Source: Natronincola ferrireducens (lineage in GTDB: Bacteria > Bacillota > Clostridia > Peptostreptococcales > Natronincolaceae). From it: a stretch of 64,000 nucleotides of DNA. Below are positions 35,956 through 44,597 of this stretch, in pieces (position 1 is the first letter of the stretch; each line of letters opens with the position of its first letter). A program made the position numbers and the translations under genes. The stretch is from NCBI RefSeq assembly GCF_900100845.1, contig NZ_FNFP01000003.1:62001-126000 (forward strand), given 5' to 3'. Under the pieces are notes generated by a model that did no database searches, was not told the DNA's origin, and worked only from the letters and a program-made list of their open reading frames with translations.

Positions 35956-36906
35956 ATGGGGATTTTATTAAGTGCTTACATCTTAGATTTATTCCTAGGA
36001 GATCCTCAAGGCTTTCCCCATCCGGTGCGATTTATTGGGAGTTTTATCACCTACTTAGAAAATAAATTATTATATTTAGAAAAAAGTAAAAAACATCAAT
36101 TTATCATGGGAATCCTTCTTACGATTATCATTGTTACAGTAAGCTATACAATAACCTTTACTATCATTAAATTAGCCTACATTTATAATATATATTTAGG
36201 AATTATCCTTTCTATCCTTCTAGGTTATACCACCTTAGCCACCAAGAGCTTGGACAAAGAGACTAGAAGGGTTTATGAGGCATTAAAAGGCAGTCCTATA
36301 GAATCTGCAAGAACAGCTTTATCCTATATTGTAGGACGAGAAACAAAGGATTTAGAGGAAGAGGAAATTGTAAGGGCCACCGTTGAAACCATTGGGGAAA
36401 ATATTTCTGATGGCATCATTGCTCCTATGTTTTATTTTTTCTTAGGGGGAGTACCCTTAGCTATGGCCTACAAGGCCATCAATACCTTGGATTCTATGGT
36501 GGGTTATAGGAATGACAAATATATGTATTTTGGAAGGTTTTCTGCTAGACTAGATGATGTAGTGAACTATATTCCTGCAAGGTTGACAGCTATATTCATT
36601 GTAATAGCTGCGGGTTTTAGGAGAAAAAATTATAGGAGGGCTTTAAATACAGTAATGAAGGATGCCAATAAACATAGTAGTCCCAATGCTGGTTATCCTG
36701 AAGCTGCAGTAGCAGGGGCATTGGGGATACAGCTAGGTGGAGAAAATACATATTTTGGGCAAAAGGTCCAAAAGCCTACTATAGGAGAGGCTCATGAAAA
36801 GCTAAATAGAACCTATATTCTCCAAACCATAGACTTAATGTACTGGACCTCTGGAACAGCTATTGTTTTATTTGTTATAATAAAAATATTGATGGGGGAT
36901 TTATAA
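35956..36906 (+). CDS. cbiB: Adenosylcobinamide-phosphate synthase
   Basis: This 316-residue membrane protein attaches aminopropanol phosphate to cobyric acid. Conserved segments are YILDLFLGDPQGFPHPVR at the N-terminus, TVETIGENISDGIIAPMFY and the AINTLDSMVGYRND box. It starts 4 bp after cbiP with GGAATAGGAG before the ATG, and cobD follows after 1 bp. Confidence 0.93.
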   Translation: MGILLSAYILDLFLGDPQGFPHPVRFIGSFITYLENKLLYLEKSKKHQFIMGILLTIIIVTVSYTITFTIIKLAYIYNIYLGIILSILLGYTTLATKSLDKETRRVYEALKGSPIESARTALSYIVGRETKDLEEEEIVRATVETIGENISDGIIAPMFYFFLGGVPLAMAYKAINTLDSMVGYRNDKYMYFGRFSARLDDVVNYIPARLTAIFIVIAAGFRRKNYRRALNTVMKDANKHSSPNAGYPEAAVAGALGIQLGGENTYFGQKVQKPTIGEAHEKLNRTYILQTIDLMYWTSGTAIVLFVIIKILMGDL

Positions 36907-36907
36907 C

Positions 36908-37990
36908 ATGTTACATGGTGGAAATCTATTTGAAATTCAAAGAAAATGTAATATAGATAAGAATAGCCTTTTAGATTATAGTGCAAATATTAATCCCTTA
37001 GGGGTACCGGCTACTTTAAAAACACTGATTACCAATAGGATAAATGATCTAGAGCATTATCCAGATATCTATTATCATGAGTTAAAGTATGCAATTGCTA
37101 CATACTATTCCCTTTCCATAGAGGATATTTTTGTAGGTAATGGTGCAGCACAAATCATCTTTGATAGTATCCATACACTACGACCCCAAAAAAGTATTTT
37201 ACTGGCCCCTACCTTCAGTGAATATGAGAGGGCATTGAAATCCTGTAATACTGCTATTGTAAAACATCAGTTGAAGGAAGAGGAAAATTTTGATTTAGAT
37301 ATAGATAAATTTATAAAGGAAATAGATGATTCTATTGACTTAATCGTCCTCTGCAATCCCAATAATCCTACCAGTAGGTTGATTACAACAAAAGGTTTAG
37401 AAAAAATTCTGCAAAAATCTAGGGAAGTAAATGCTTATTTAATTATAGATGAGGCTTTTATGGATTTTGTGGAGGATCAACAGTGTTATAGTATGCTGGA
37501 CAAGTATAGGGATTACACAAACTTAATTATTGTACGGGCATTTACAAAATTCTATGGCGTTCCTGGCTTGAGATTAGGCTTTGGGGTTTGTAGGAATAGT
37601 GGACTTATAGAACAGCTTCATCAACGAATGCTGCCCTGGAGCTTAAATACCTTTGCGGGGTATTTTGGTGAAGTGTTGCGGTCGGAAACAACCTATGTAG
37701 AAAAAACCCATCAATGGTTACAGCAGGAAAAGAAAAGGTTTGTAGAAGAATTAAAGAAAATAGAAGGATTAAAGGTATTTTCCCCCTCTGTTAATTTCAT
37801 TCTTATTAAAATTTTAGTTGCTGGTTTTGACGTTCCTCAACTAAAACAAAGGATGCTTGAAAAAAATATTTTGATTCGAGATTGTAGTACCTTTGACAAT
37901 CTTGATAAAAAGTTTTTTAGAATAGCGGTTAAAAGTAGAATACATAATGAAATTTTTACAAAAACTTTAATGGAAGTCATGAAGCAATAG
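36908..37990 (+). CDS. cobD: L-threonine-O-3-phosphate decarboxylase
   Basis: This 360-residue PLP enzyme of the HisC-like fold makes (R)-1-amino-2-propanol phosphate, the substrate of CbiB. NPNNPTSRL, IIDEAFMDF and the PLP lysine segment AFTKFYGVPGLRLGFG are present. HisC itself is less likely because the gene immediately follows cbiB. No C-terminal zinc-binding extension is present. It is the last gene of the cobalamin operon, and a hairpin shared with the convergent fur-like gene follows. Confidence 0.9.
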   Translation: MLHGGNLFEIQRKCNIDKNSLLDYSANINPLGVPATLKTLITNRINDLEHYPDIYYHELKYAIATYYSLSIEDIFVGNGAAQIIFDSIHTLRPQKSILLAPTFSEYERALKSCNTAIVKHQLKEEENFDLDIDKFIKEIDDSIDLIVLCNPNNPTSRLITTKGLEKILQKSREVNAYLIIDEAFMDFVEDQQCYSMLDKYRDYTNLIIVRAFTKFYGVPGLRLGFGVCRNSGLIEQLHQRMLPWSLNTFAGYFGEVLRSETTYVEKTHQWLQQEKKRFVEELKKIEGLKVFSPSVNFILIKILVAGFDVPQLKQRMLEKNILIRDCSTFDNLDKKFFRIAVKSRIHNEIFTKTLMEVMKQ

Positions 37991-37992
37991 AA

Positions 37993-38016
37993 AAACACTT
38001 GAAAAAACAAGTGTTT
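37993..38016. terminator. Bidirectional hairpin between cobD and the convergent Fur-family gene
   Basis: Perfect AAACACTTG/CAAGTGTTT arms with a 6-nt A/T loop. The T-tail is better on the minus strand, where it terminates the fur-like gene. Confidence 0.65.
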
Positions 38017-38425
38017 AAGATGGACAATCAGAGCAGGTACCATAAAAACAAAGCTGTTGATTGGTAATTTTATAATTAGATAAGCTTTCTACCCTTCCAG
38101 AAAGATGTTGAAAAAACTCATTATCTAGGTCTTCAACTTTTTGACATTGATTACAAACAACATGGGGGTGACAGGAGGTGTTTGAATCATATCTAAAGCT
38201 GTTTTCCCCAATATTAATGACTTGAATGAGCTTTAATTCTGCAAAAAGTTCTAAGGATTTATAGACGGTAGCCAAGCTAATAGTAGGATAGGTAGGGGCA
38301 AGCTTCTTATAGATGGCTTCAGCATTTGGATGATCGTTACTATCCCTGACAGCATGATATATCGCAATGCGTTGTGGTGTGATTTTACATTTATTATCCT
38401 TTAATATTTTTACAAGATTATCCAT
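38015..38425 (-). CDS. Fur/PerR-family metal-dependent regulator
   Basis: This 136-residue repressor has an N-terminal winged helix (KITPQRIAIYHAV, then SLATVYKSLELF). A C-terminal dimerisation domain carries two Cys pairs (CNQC near 96 and CSDC near 131) for structural zinc and metal ligands in HPHVVC. PerR-like features (short length, two CxxC) suggest peroxide or iron sensing, but Fur or Zur cannot be excluded. The gene runs opposite to the cobalamin operon. AT-rich Per-box-like repeats lie upstream, so self-control is possible. Confidence 0.87.
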   Translation of the reverse strand: MDNLVKILKDNKCKITPQRIAIYHAVRDSNDHPNAEAIYKKLAPTYPTISLATVYKSLELFAELKLIQVINIGENSFRYDSNTSCHPHVVCNQCQKVEDLDNEFFQHLSGRVESLSNYKITNQQLCFYGTCSDCPS

Positions 38426-38475
38426 AAACCAATTCCCCCTAATATAAACAAATTATTATTTAATATTCTATTTCC

Positions 38476-38494
38476 ATTATAAAATAATGTTAAT
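38476..38494. promoter_or_regulatory. Possible Per/Fur-type box upstream of the regulator
   Basis: ATTATAAAATAATGTTAAT roughly matches the AT-rich inverted repeat bound by PerR/Fur. In such AT-rich DNA the match is weak evidence. Confidence 0.25.
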
Positions 38495-38586
38495 AATTTG
38501 TCAATTAATGAAATTGATTATTTTAAAAAATTTTGAATAAATAGTTTCATGAATAAAGGGGATAGAAAAGATTGAGGAGTGATGGT

Positions 38587-39423
38587 GTGAACTATAGATT
38601 AATTGTAGTAGATATGGATGGAACTTTGTTAAGTAACAAACATGATATAAGTGAAGAAAATAAAAGAGTATTGAAGGAGGCTATGGCAAGGGGAGTAAAG
38701 GTAGCCATTGCTACTGGAAGAATTTATACATCAGCAAGGTTCTATGCAAAAATACTTGGAATTGCAACCCCTATCATTGCCTGTAATGGAGCTTTTATAC
38801 GGGATGATGATAGAGATAAAGTGATTTACTGTAATCCAATGAAGCAAGAAGATGTAATAAAAATTGCTAAATTATGCAAAGATCATGAAATTTATTTTCA
38901 GTTTTATGGCCAGGATAAGATGTATATTGAAGAATTAAAATATAGTGCTAGAAAATATTATGAATGGAATCTAAAGCAAGAGAGAGAAAATCAAATACAA
39001 ATAATAAGATTAGATGATACAATGACATATTTACAGGAAAATGATATAAAAGTATTAAAGATGATAATCATGGATGAAGATTTAGAAAAGCTGGCAAAGG
39101 TGAAAAAGAGCATTGAAGAAATTTCTTCTATAGAAATCAATAAGTCTTGGTACGATAATATAGAGATTATGAATAAAGGTGTATCGAAGGGACAAGCCAT
39201 TAAAGCACTAGGAGAAATTTTAAATATATCTAAGGAAGAAATTATTGCCTTTGGGGATAATTATAACGACTTATCTATGAAGGATTACGTAAAAACCTTT
39301 GTAGCAATGGGAAATGGAGAGGAATATGTGAAACAACAGGCCAGTTATATTACGGCTGACAACGATAAGGATGGAGTAGCTGAAGGAATTAGAAGACTTG
39401 TATTTGGGCAGGAAAGTCCTTAA
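38587..39423 (+). CDS. Cof-type HAD-superfamily phosphatase
   Basis: This 278-residue HAD hydrolase of the Cof subclass has motif I DMDGTLLS at residues 8-15, motif II in VAIATGR, a C2b cap, then a conserved Lys (KGQA) and motif IV AFGDNYNDLSM. These enzymes dephosphorylate sugar phosphates or flavin precursors; the substrate is not evident. The GTG at 38587 follows GAGGAGTGATG; the TTG at 38572 overlaps that site and is rejected. Confidence 0.88.
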   Translation: MNYRLIVVDMDGTLLSNKHDISEENKRVLKEAMARGVKVAIATGRIYTSARFYAKILGIATPIIACNGAFIRDDDRDKVIYCNPMKQEDVIKIAKLCKDHEIYFQFYGQDKMYIEELKYSARKYYEWNLKQERENQIQIIRLDDTMTYLQENDIKVLKMIIMDEDLEKLAKVKKSIEEISSIEINKSWYDNIEIMNKGVSKGQAIKALGEILNISKEEIIAFGDNYNDLSMKDYVKTFVAMGNGEEYVKQQASYITADNDKDGVAEGIRRLVFGQESP

Positions 39424-39501
39424 GGTAAAGTGAATAATATTTAAAATGATGATTTAATGTTGCCAAGTAAAAAAATAGTAATCATAAGTAATGATTAAAC
39501 T

Positions 39502-39533
39502 AACGTAGTTCTTTTGAGAGCTGCGTTTTTTTA
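39502..39533 (+). terminator. Rho-independent terminator after Cof phosphatase
   Basis: AACGTAG...CTGCGTT hairpin with an inner CT/AG pair, followed by T residues. Confidence 0.7.
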
Positions 39534-39616
39534 CATATCTATAAAAGCTTTAGAAGGGTATAAGATGAAAGCTAATGGGAACAAATATAGTAAAAAGCTT
39601 AGGCGGAGGAAGGTAT

Positions 39617-40549
39617 ATGAGGAAAAGAAGAGTAGAAGAACCAATTGTAAGTATCACCCATAATAAAATCGAGGAGCTTTCCATAGTAGAGGCCCTTCAG
39701 TTATTGCCTATAGATGACATTTTAAAGGAAGGGGACAGAGTAGTAATTACCCCCAATTGGGTAAAGGCAAACCCCCCCTACACTGCTACGGTTGTAGGGC
39801 CCCAAAGCTTAAAAAAGCTAATACAATATGTAAAAACCAAAAATCCTGGGAGTATTATTGTGGCTACAGGGTCTGGTGGGGATGATACACTAAGGGTATT
39901 TAACACAGTAGGTTATCATGAAGTTATTGAGACGGAGAAGGTAGAATTCATTGATTTAAACTATGGTCCCTATACAGAGCTAGCGTTAGACCATAGGATT
40001 ATTAAAACTACAAAGATTAATAATCTCTTAGAAAATATCGATGTCCTCATAAGCTTCACCCAGTTGAAACAGCATGAGGAGGCCACCATCAGTGCCTCAA
40101 TAAAAAACATTGCGTTAGGCTGGCCCCCTGCTGAAATCCATGGGTTTCCTAAAAAAAAGTTAGGCATACATGAGGATTTACATGGCTTTATTGTAGCTAT
40201 GGCAAAAAAAATTCCTATTGACTTAGCCCTCGTAAGCCTAGATAAAACCATGATAGGTACAGGACCCTCTGATGGGAAAGCAGTGAACACGGAAGGGTTA
40301 ATAATAGCAGCAACAGATGCAGTGGCAGCTGATGCCATAGGTGCTAGACTTTTAGGATTTTTACCTCAAGCTGTTCAATATATCTATCAACTGTACAAAG
40401 AGGGCATAGGAGAAGCAGATCCAACAAATATGACCATAAGGGGACTTACTTTAGAGGAGTCAGAAAAGCTATTTTCTAAAGCAGCCTATGGTCAAGAGAT
40501 TGTTTTGGATCAAAATAATATTATAAAAAATATTCATGGAGGTCAATGA
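39617..40549 (+). CDS. DUF362 family protein
   Basis: This 310-residue cytosolic protein matches DUF362: VITPNWVKANPP, a STKxH-like THNKI start and the SFTQLKQHEEATISASIKN block, then SLDKTMIGTGPSDGKAVNTEG. No ferredoxin domain is fused, unlike many DUF362 proteins. The function is unknown; links to iron-sulfur or nickel proteins have been proposed for the family. The ATG at 39617 follows GGAGGAAGG and is preferred over the upstream ATG at 39575. It is convergent with the degV-like gene. Confidence 0.8.
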   Translation: MRKRRVEEPIVSITHNKIEELSIVEALQLLPIDDILKEGDRVVITPNWVKANPPYTATVVGPQSLKKLIQYVKTKNPGSIIVATGSGGDDTLRVFNTVGYHEVIETEKVEFIDLNYGPYTELALDHRIIKTTKINNLLENIDVLISFTQLKQHEEATISASIKNIALGWPPAEIHGFPKKKLGIHEDLHGFIVAMAKKIPIDLALVSLDKTMIGTGPSDGKAVNTEGLIIAATDAVAADAIGARLLGFLPQAVQYIYQLYKEGIGEADPTNMTIRGLTLEESEKLFSKAAYGQEIVLDQNNIIKNIHGGQ

Positions 40550-40562
40550 TGAATTAATAGAA

Positions 40563-41411
40563 CTATCTAACATTATACATAACCCCTACTGTTTGAGGAC
40601 CACTATGGCTGGATATAACACATCCGGCCTTTAAGAATACTATCTCCTTTATAGAAAGGGCTTTTTCAAGTTCCTCCTTTAAATAAACTGCATCTTCAGG
40701 AGCTAGAGAATGATTAACAATCATTCTATCTAAATCTATAAGATCTTTATCCTTCAAAATTTCTTCAATTAATGCATTAAGGGTTTTTTCTCGTTTACCT
40801 CTGGTCTTTTGATGAAGAATAATTTTTCCATCTACTAACTTTAAAATAGGTCTGATCTTCAACATGTTGCCTATAAAGCTTTGAACTGAAGAGCATCGAC
40901 CACCCTTTTGCAGATACTCCAATGTGTTAACAGCAAAAAAGGTTTTTACCTTTGGAAGCTGTTCACGAATTTTAGCAGCAATCTGTTGAACATTTAATCC
41001 CTCTTTAGTTAAATCGACAGCTTTTAAAGCTAACAAACCTATACCAGCAGATAAATTGAGGGAGTCAATAATCTCTATTCTTCCTTCAGGAAACTCTGAT
41101 GCAGCAATTTTAGCGTTTTGTATAGTTGTTGAAAGCTGGGAGGATAATCCCATATACAAAATATCTTTATTTTGCTCAATATGATATTTAAATACTTCAT
41201 GAAAATCACCTGGGGTGGGTGCAGAAGTTTTGGGGAGTTCTCCTGTATCATTGACCTTTTTGTATAAATCCTCTGTTGTAATTTCTATCCCATCCTTATA
41301 GGTATGTTCTTCAAAGACCACATATAAAGGCACAACATCAATATTATTTGTTTTGAGAAGCTCTAAAGAAAGGTCACTGGTACTATCGGTAATAATTTGT
41401 ACATTCCTCAT
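40563..41411 (-). CDS. DegV family fatty-acid-binding protein
   Basis: This 282-residue DegV/FakB-type protein binds a fatty acid for phosphorylation by FakA. TDSTSDLS at the N-terminus, the TSAPTPGDF motif, EIIDSLNLS and the C-terminal SSHSGPQTVGV box are all present. It has its own minus-strand transcript. A second member lies at 45223; no fakA-type kinase gene is in the window. Confidence 0.88.
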   Translation of the reverse strand: MRNVQIITDSTSDLSLELLKTNNIDVVPLYVVFEEHTYKDGIEITTEDLYKKVNDTGELPKTSAPTPGDFHEVFKYHIEQNKDILYMGLSSQLSTTIQNAKIAASEFPEGRIEIIDSLNLSAGIGLLALKAVDLTKEGLNVQQIAAKIREQLPKVKTFFAVNTLEYLQKGGRCSSVQSFIGNMLKIRPILKLVDGKIILHQKTRGKREKTLNALIEEILKDKDLIDLDRMIVNHSLAPEDAVYLKEELEKALSIKEIVFLKAGCVISSHSGPQTVGVMYNVR

Positions 41412-41704
41412 TGTATCCCTCCTAAAAGATAAGTAACATATTGCTACAATAATAATAGTTTGTAAAAAATACTATTATCTTCAAAAACTCTTTTGAATTA
41501 AATCTCATTTTATAATTAATTTAAAACCATAAAACAATATTTCATAATTTATTATAATTTAACAAATTTTACAAAGTAAGGTTTTCTTCTATTTTGATTA
41601 TATCATACTACAAATACAATTAAAAATCTGCAACTCTAACCATCCTTATATTGTATTGTATGATAGACCCAAGAGAACATAAACTATAATAGAGGTGATA
41701 TATT

Positions 41705-41899
41705 GTGGATAAAAAAATAATCAAACAGGAAGAAAGAAAACAGTCTGTTGCTAAAAATTATGAAATAGCTAAAGAACTAGGAATCGATAAAGGTGATCTA
41801 CCTTCTCGAGTAATAGGTTATTATGGAGGCGCTATTGGTGGTCTTATGACAAGACGATTAATTGAAATGGGGGAAAAAAATTTAATCAATAAAAAATAG
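41705..41899 (+). CDS. Small acid-soluble spore protein, alpha/beta type
   Basis: This 64-residue protein has the NYEIAKELG segment, which resembles the GPR protease cleavage region. The C-terminal GGAIGGLMTRRLIEMGEKNL matches the conserved DNA-binding helix of alpha/beta SASPs. The N-terminus is more charged than in classic SASPs, so it is a divergent member. Such proteins coat spore DNA and protect it. The start is GTG with GAGGTGAT 5-6 nt before it. The 293 bp before the gene are AT-rich and should hold a forespore (sigma-G) promoter, but no clean match was seen. Confidence 0.83.
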   Translation: MDKKIIKQEERKQSVAKNYEIAKELGIDKGDLPSRVIGYYGGAIGGLMTRRLIEMGEKNLINKK

Positions 41900-41916
41900 A
41901 AACTCTTATGGTTTTA

Positions 41917-41945
41917 AAGGTAGTACTGTCTACCTTTTTTTTTGC
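41917..41945 (+). terminator. Rho-independent terminator after spore protein
   Basis: AAAGGTAG/CTACCTTT hairpin followed by T residues. Confidence 0.85.
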
Positions 41946-42045
41946 ACCTTTAACTTTTCAATTGAATAATAATTTAAGAAGATGATACTAATTATCTTTA
42001 CGATTATGAATTTAATTTAATAAAAAAATTAAGGGGGAAAAGAAA

Positions 42046-42711
42046 ATGATAGGAATTATACCCAAGTTAAAAGTAGATTATGTTCCTGTAGATAGTCCCA
42101 ATAGACCAGGAACTTCTAGTGACATCCAGTGGATTACTGTTCATAATACTGCTAATCCCAATAGTACTGCTCAAAATGAACGGGATTATGTGGCTTGGAG
42201 ACCTGACAAAGCCAGCTTTCACTATGCAGTGGATGACAAAGAAGCAATTGCCATTATTCCAGAGGAGGAGATAGCTTGGCATACAGGAACTGCAGAGGGA
42301 AATAGAACTAGTATAGGAATTGAAATTTGTGAATCCGGTGATCAAGAAAAGACCTATAAACATGCAGTAGGATTTATTGCAAAGCTGTTAAATGACAGAA
42401 ATTGGGGCGCTGATAGATTAAGAACGCATAAAAGCTGGAGTGGAAAAGAATGTCCCAGGAGATTATTAAGTACATGGGATAAATTTTTAAAAGATGTAGA
42501 AATGACTTTAAACAACTTAAGAAAGGATATAGAGTTAGATACAAAAGATAAATGGAAATTAGAAGGAATTGAATATTTGGCAGAAAAGGGGCTTTTAAAT
42601 GACCTCAAAGGGTGGACAGAAAAAATAAATGACCCTATGCCAGTATGGGGGGTAACCCTATTACTAAAAAATGTACACCAGGACTTAATGAAAAAGTTAA
42701 AGGGAGAATAA
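42046..42711 (+). CDS. N-acetylmuramoyl-L-alanine amidase (amidase_2)
   Basis: This 221-residue peptidoglycan amidase has zinc ligands in ITVHNTAN and RTHKSWSGKECP, with SFHYAVDDKEA between them. This is the T7-lysozyme/PGRP fold seen in CwlA-like autolysins and phage lysins. The C-terminal 60 residues resemble an S-layer or cell-wall-binding tail (YLAEKGLLNDLKGW). No signal peptide is seen and no holin is adjacent. It may be a spore or mother-cell lysis enzyme, or a phage relic. GGGGGAAAAG precedes the ATG. Confidence 0.87.
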   Translation: MIGIIPKLKVDYVPVDSPNRPGTSSDIQWITVHNTANPNSTAQNERDYVAWRPDKASFHYAVDDKEAIAIIPEEEIAWHTGTAEGNRTSIGIEICESGDQEKTYKHAVGFIAKLLNDRNWGADRLRTHKSWSGKECPRRLLSTWDKFLKDVEMTLNNLRKDIELDTKDKWKLEGIEYLAEKGLLNDLKGWTEKINDPMPVWGVTLLLKNVHQDLMKKLKGE

Positions 42712-42771
42712 TTAGGGGCGTGTAAAAATAAGTTCAATTTCAATTTATAATTCTCCCTACAGATGACTATG

Positions 42772-42801
42772 TTGACAAAGGATGATTATATATGGTTTAA
42801 T
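42772..42801 (+). promoter_or_regulatory. Sigma-A-type promoter of preQ1 riboswitch and queT
   Basis: Consensus TTGACA, an 18-bp spacer, then TTTAAT, about 60 bp before the aptamer. Confidence 0.55.
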
Positions 42802-42862
42802 TAAATCTGTATTTTATGAAACATCAATATCTGTTAAAGGATACAAACTTCATAAAATATAA

Positions 42863-42904
42863 AGGTCAGTTCGCAACCATCCTGACTTTAAACAAAACTA
42901 TGGA
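42863..42904 (+). promoter_or_regulatory. preQ1-I riboswitch
   Basis: The P1 stem is GTCAG (42865-42869) with CTGAC (42882-42886). The loop contains TTCGCAACCAT, then the A-rich tail TTTAAACAAAACTATGG. Loop CCAT (42877-42880) can pair with ATGG (42900-42903) as the H-type pseudoknot. The layout closely follows the known Thermoanaerobacter tengcongensis class I aptamer. The pseudoknot ends 4 nt before the GGAGG ribosome site at 42908, so control of translation is likely. Confidence 0.9.
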
Positions 42905-42919
42905 TTTGGAGGAAAACGA

Positions 42920-43399
42920 ATGAAAAGAACAAAGTTTTTAACCCAAGCTGCCATGATTGCAGCCATTTATGTTGTGATGGTGGAGGTATTTAAACCCTTT
43001 GCCTATGGTATGGTGCAGGTGAGGATAGCTGAAGCATTAACCGTGCTACCATTTTTCACTGCCGCAGCCATTCCAGGTTTAACAATAGGTGTAATTGTAT
43101 CAAATATTATAGGCCCCTACGGCATGATAGACATCGTATTTGGAAGCTTGGCAACCTTCATGGCTGCATATCTTTCCTATAGGATGCCTAAAAAAGCCTT
43201 GGTGCCTCTACCACCAGTATTAGTAAATGCAGTAATTATTGGGGCTATGCTTTATTTTATCTTCCTAGGCACTCCAGATGAGATGCCATTACTCCCTATT
43301 ATGGGATGGGTTGGGTTAGGACAGATAGTAGCATGCTATGGATTAGGATATCCATTAATGAATATTCTAGAAAAATATAAAGATAAGATTTTTAGATAA
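42920..43399 (+). CDS. queT: Queuosine precursor transporter
   Basis: This 159-residue integral membrane protein of the QueT family is an ECF-type substrate-binding subunit for preQ1/preQ0. The N-terminal AAMIAAIYVVMVEVFKPFAYG and VRIAEALTVLPFF segments are characteristic. The preQ1 riboswitch directly upstream supports the substrate. The energy-coupling module is not in the window. With queG it indicates queuosine salvage. Confidence 0.92.
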   Translation: MKRTKFLTQAAMIAAIYVVMVEVFKPFAYGMVQVRIAEALTVLPFFTAAAIPGLTIGVIVSNIIGPYGMIDIVFGSLATFMAAYLSYRMPKKALVPLPPVLVNAVIIGAMLYFIFLGTPDEMPLLPIMGWVGLGQIVACYGLGYPLMNILEKYKDKIFR

Positions 43400-43401
43400 A
43401 T

Positions 43402-43446
43402 AAGTATAGAGGGGTGATGGACCCCTCTATACTTGTTTTACTTATC
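43402..43446. terminator. Strong bidirectional terminator between queT and the YfjL-like gene
   Basis: A perfect 14-bp stem (43402-43415 and 43421-43434) with a 5-nt loop and T-rich flank. It serves convergent genes. Confidence 0.88.
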
Positions 43447-44247
43447 ATTTTTAATAAATACCCTTATTCTTTTAACCGGCACAGGCTTTTCACCATCTTT
43501 TTCTATGACCTTATCAAATTCATCATCTTCATAATCAAGTGCCTCCTGTAATAACTTTTTAAGCTCACCGCCTTCAATATCAGAAGGCGTAACGTCGTTA
43601 ATCATTACAAGCACGCCATCATATTCTGAAAACACATCGTATCCTGTAAAGAAACAGCCATGATCAAGTAATACCTTATGGGCATTTTCTAGTATACCTG
43701 CTATGTTATCTAGAGAGATATTATCTAAATTTCCTCTAAGGGCAACTTGCATATCGATTGGCAGAACTTTATCAAGCTTCATGTCAAGCTCAATAGCCTC
43801 ATTTATTTTTTCATATTCCTCTTTTTCAACAAAAACCCTAGCCCTATTGTCTTCAAGTCCTGGAACTTGTGATAGGATTGGTATGATAAGCTCTGAATAC
43901 TCATCCTCCAATCTACTAAGGGTATTGTATTTTCCTAAGACAGAGGCTTCATAATCATCCCGGTGTACCTTACCATCTCGATAATAAATAGCAAAATGGG
44001 TATCGATACTTGTAGTAGATTTTGCCCTTGCCATATATTCCCCAAACTTAAAATTATAACGAGCTTTTCCGATTTCCAAGTCTAAAGATGAGTAATTTTC
44101 TGCTACATAACCTCTTATAGCTTTGTTGGCTAAAGCAGCTGAGATTGGATTACCTACAAAAGCATTTGCAATAAACAGTATTCCACCAATTAGACATATT
44201 CCAACTAGTAGAGCAACTATTTTCAAAGCTGATTTATTGTTTTTCAT
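43438..44247 (-). CDS. YfjL-like membrane-anchored protein of unknown function
   Basis: This 269-residue protein has one N-terminal membrane helix (about 8-28). The extracytoplasmic part has a conserved-looking ENYSSLDLEIGKARYNFKFG segment. It resembles the Bacillus YfjL group by overall plan (DGKVHRDDYEASV, then an acidic C-terminal half), but this is recognition from memory and not proof. It overlaps by 4 nt the stop of a tiny membrane ORF upstream. Confidence 0.65.
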   Translation of the reverse strand: MKNNKSALKIVALLVGICLIGGILFIANAFVGNPISAALANKAIRGYVAENYSSLDLEIGKARYNFKFGEYMARAKSTTSIDTHFAIYYRDGKVHRDDYEASVLGKYNTLSRLEDEYSELIIPILSQVPGLEDNRARVFVEKEEYEKINEAIELDMKLDKVLPIDMQVALRGNLDNISLDNIAGILENAHKVLLDHGCFFTGYDVFSEYDGVLVMINDVTPSDIEGGELKKLLQEALDYEDDEFDKVIEKDGEKPVPVKRIRVFIKNDK

Positions 44248-44369
44248 TTAAACGGCCTCTTTTCTAATTTTCTAAATGCAAATTTTATTAGGGCTGCTAT
44301 AACTACACTGAGTATTGTAAGTGCTGTGGATATGGAAATTATTTTGCTGTAATCCTTCGGCCAAAACAT
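44244..44369 (-). CDS. Small membrane protein (41 aa), candidate
   Basis: A minus-strand frame of 41 codons starts ATG (44369-44367) and ends in a TGA that overlaps the YfjL-like ATG (ATGA). The product has one membrane helix (ISISTALTILSVVIAALIKF) and a basic tail. The coupled stop/start and the helix suggest a real partner of the YfjL-like protein. No good ribosome site is visible, so the start is uncertain. Confidence 0.5.
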   Translation of the reverse strand: MFWPKDYSKIISISTALTILSVVIAALIKFAFRKLEKRPFK

Positions 44370-44597
44370 TTTAGTGTGCCATAAGATGCATTAGATATAT
44401 TAATATGCTAGCATACAAAACAATTTTCTTCAAGGATGTAATAGCTGGTCTACATTTAAGTAAAATTGCCCCTAAATTAGGTCTTATTTTATTTATAGAG
44501 GTATAAAACAAGACTATTTTATGATATAAAAGAAGTATATAATGTAATAATATATAAGTAATAAAAGTAAAATAAAGTATAGCCAGGAGGACAAAAG

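Noticed and set aside
36908-37990. Histidinol-phosphate aminotransferase (hisC)
   Set aside because: Same fold, but position directly after cbiB inside a B12-controlled operon favours cobD.
41412-41704. Clear sigma-G promoter before the spore protein
   Set aside because: Partial -35/-10-like sequences exist, but spacing is off (about 15 bp), so no promoter was called.
42046-42711. Prophage lysis module
   Set aside because: The amidase stands alone without holin, terminase, capsid or integrase genes, so a prophage is not supported.
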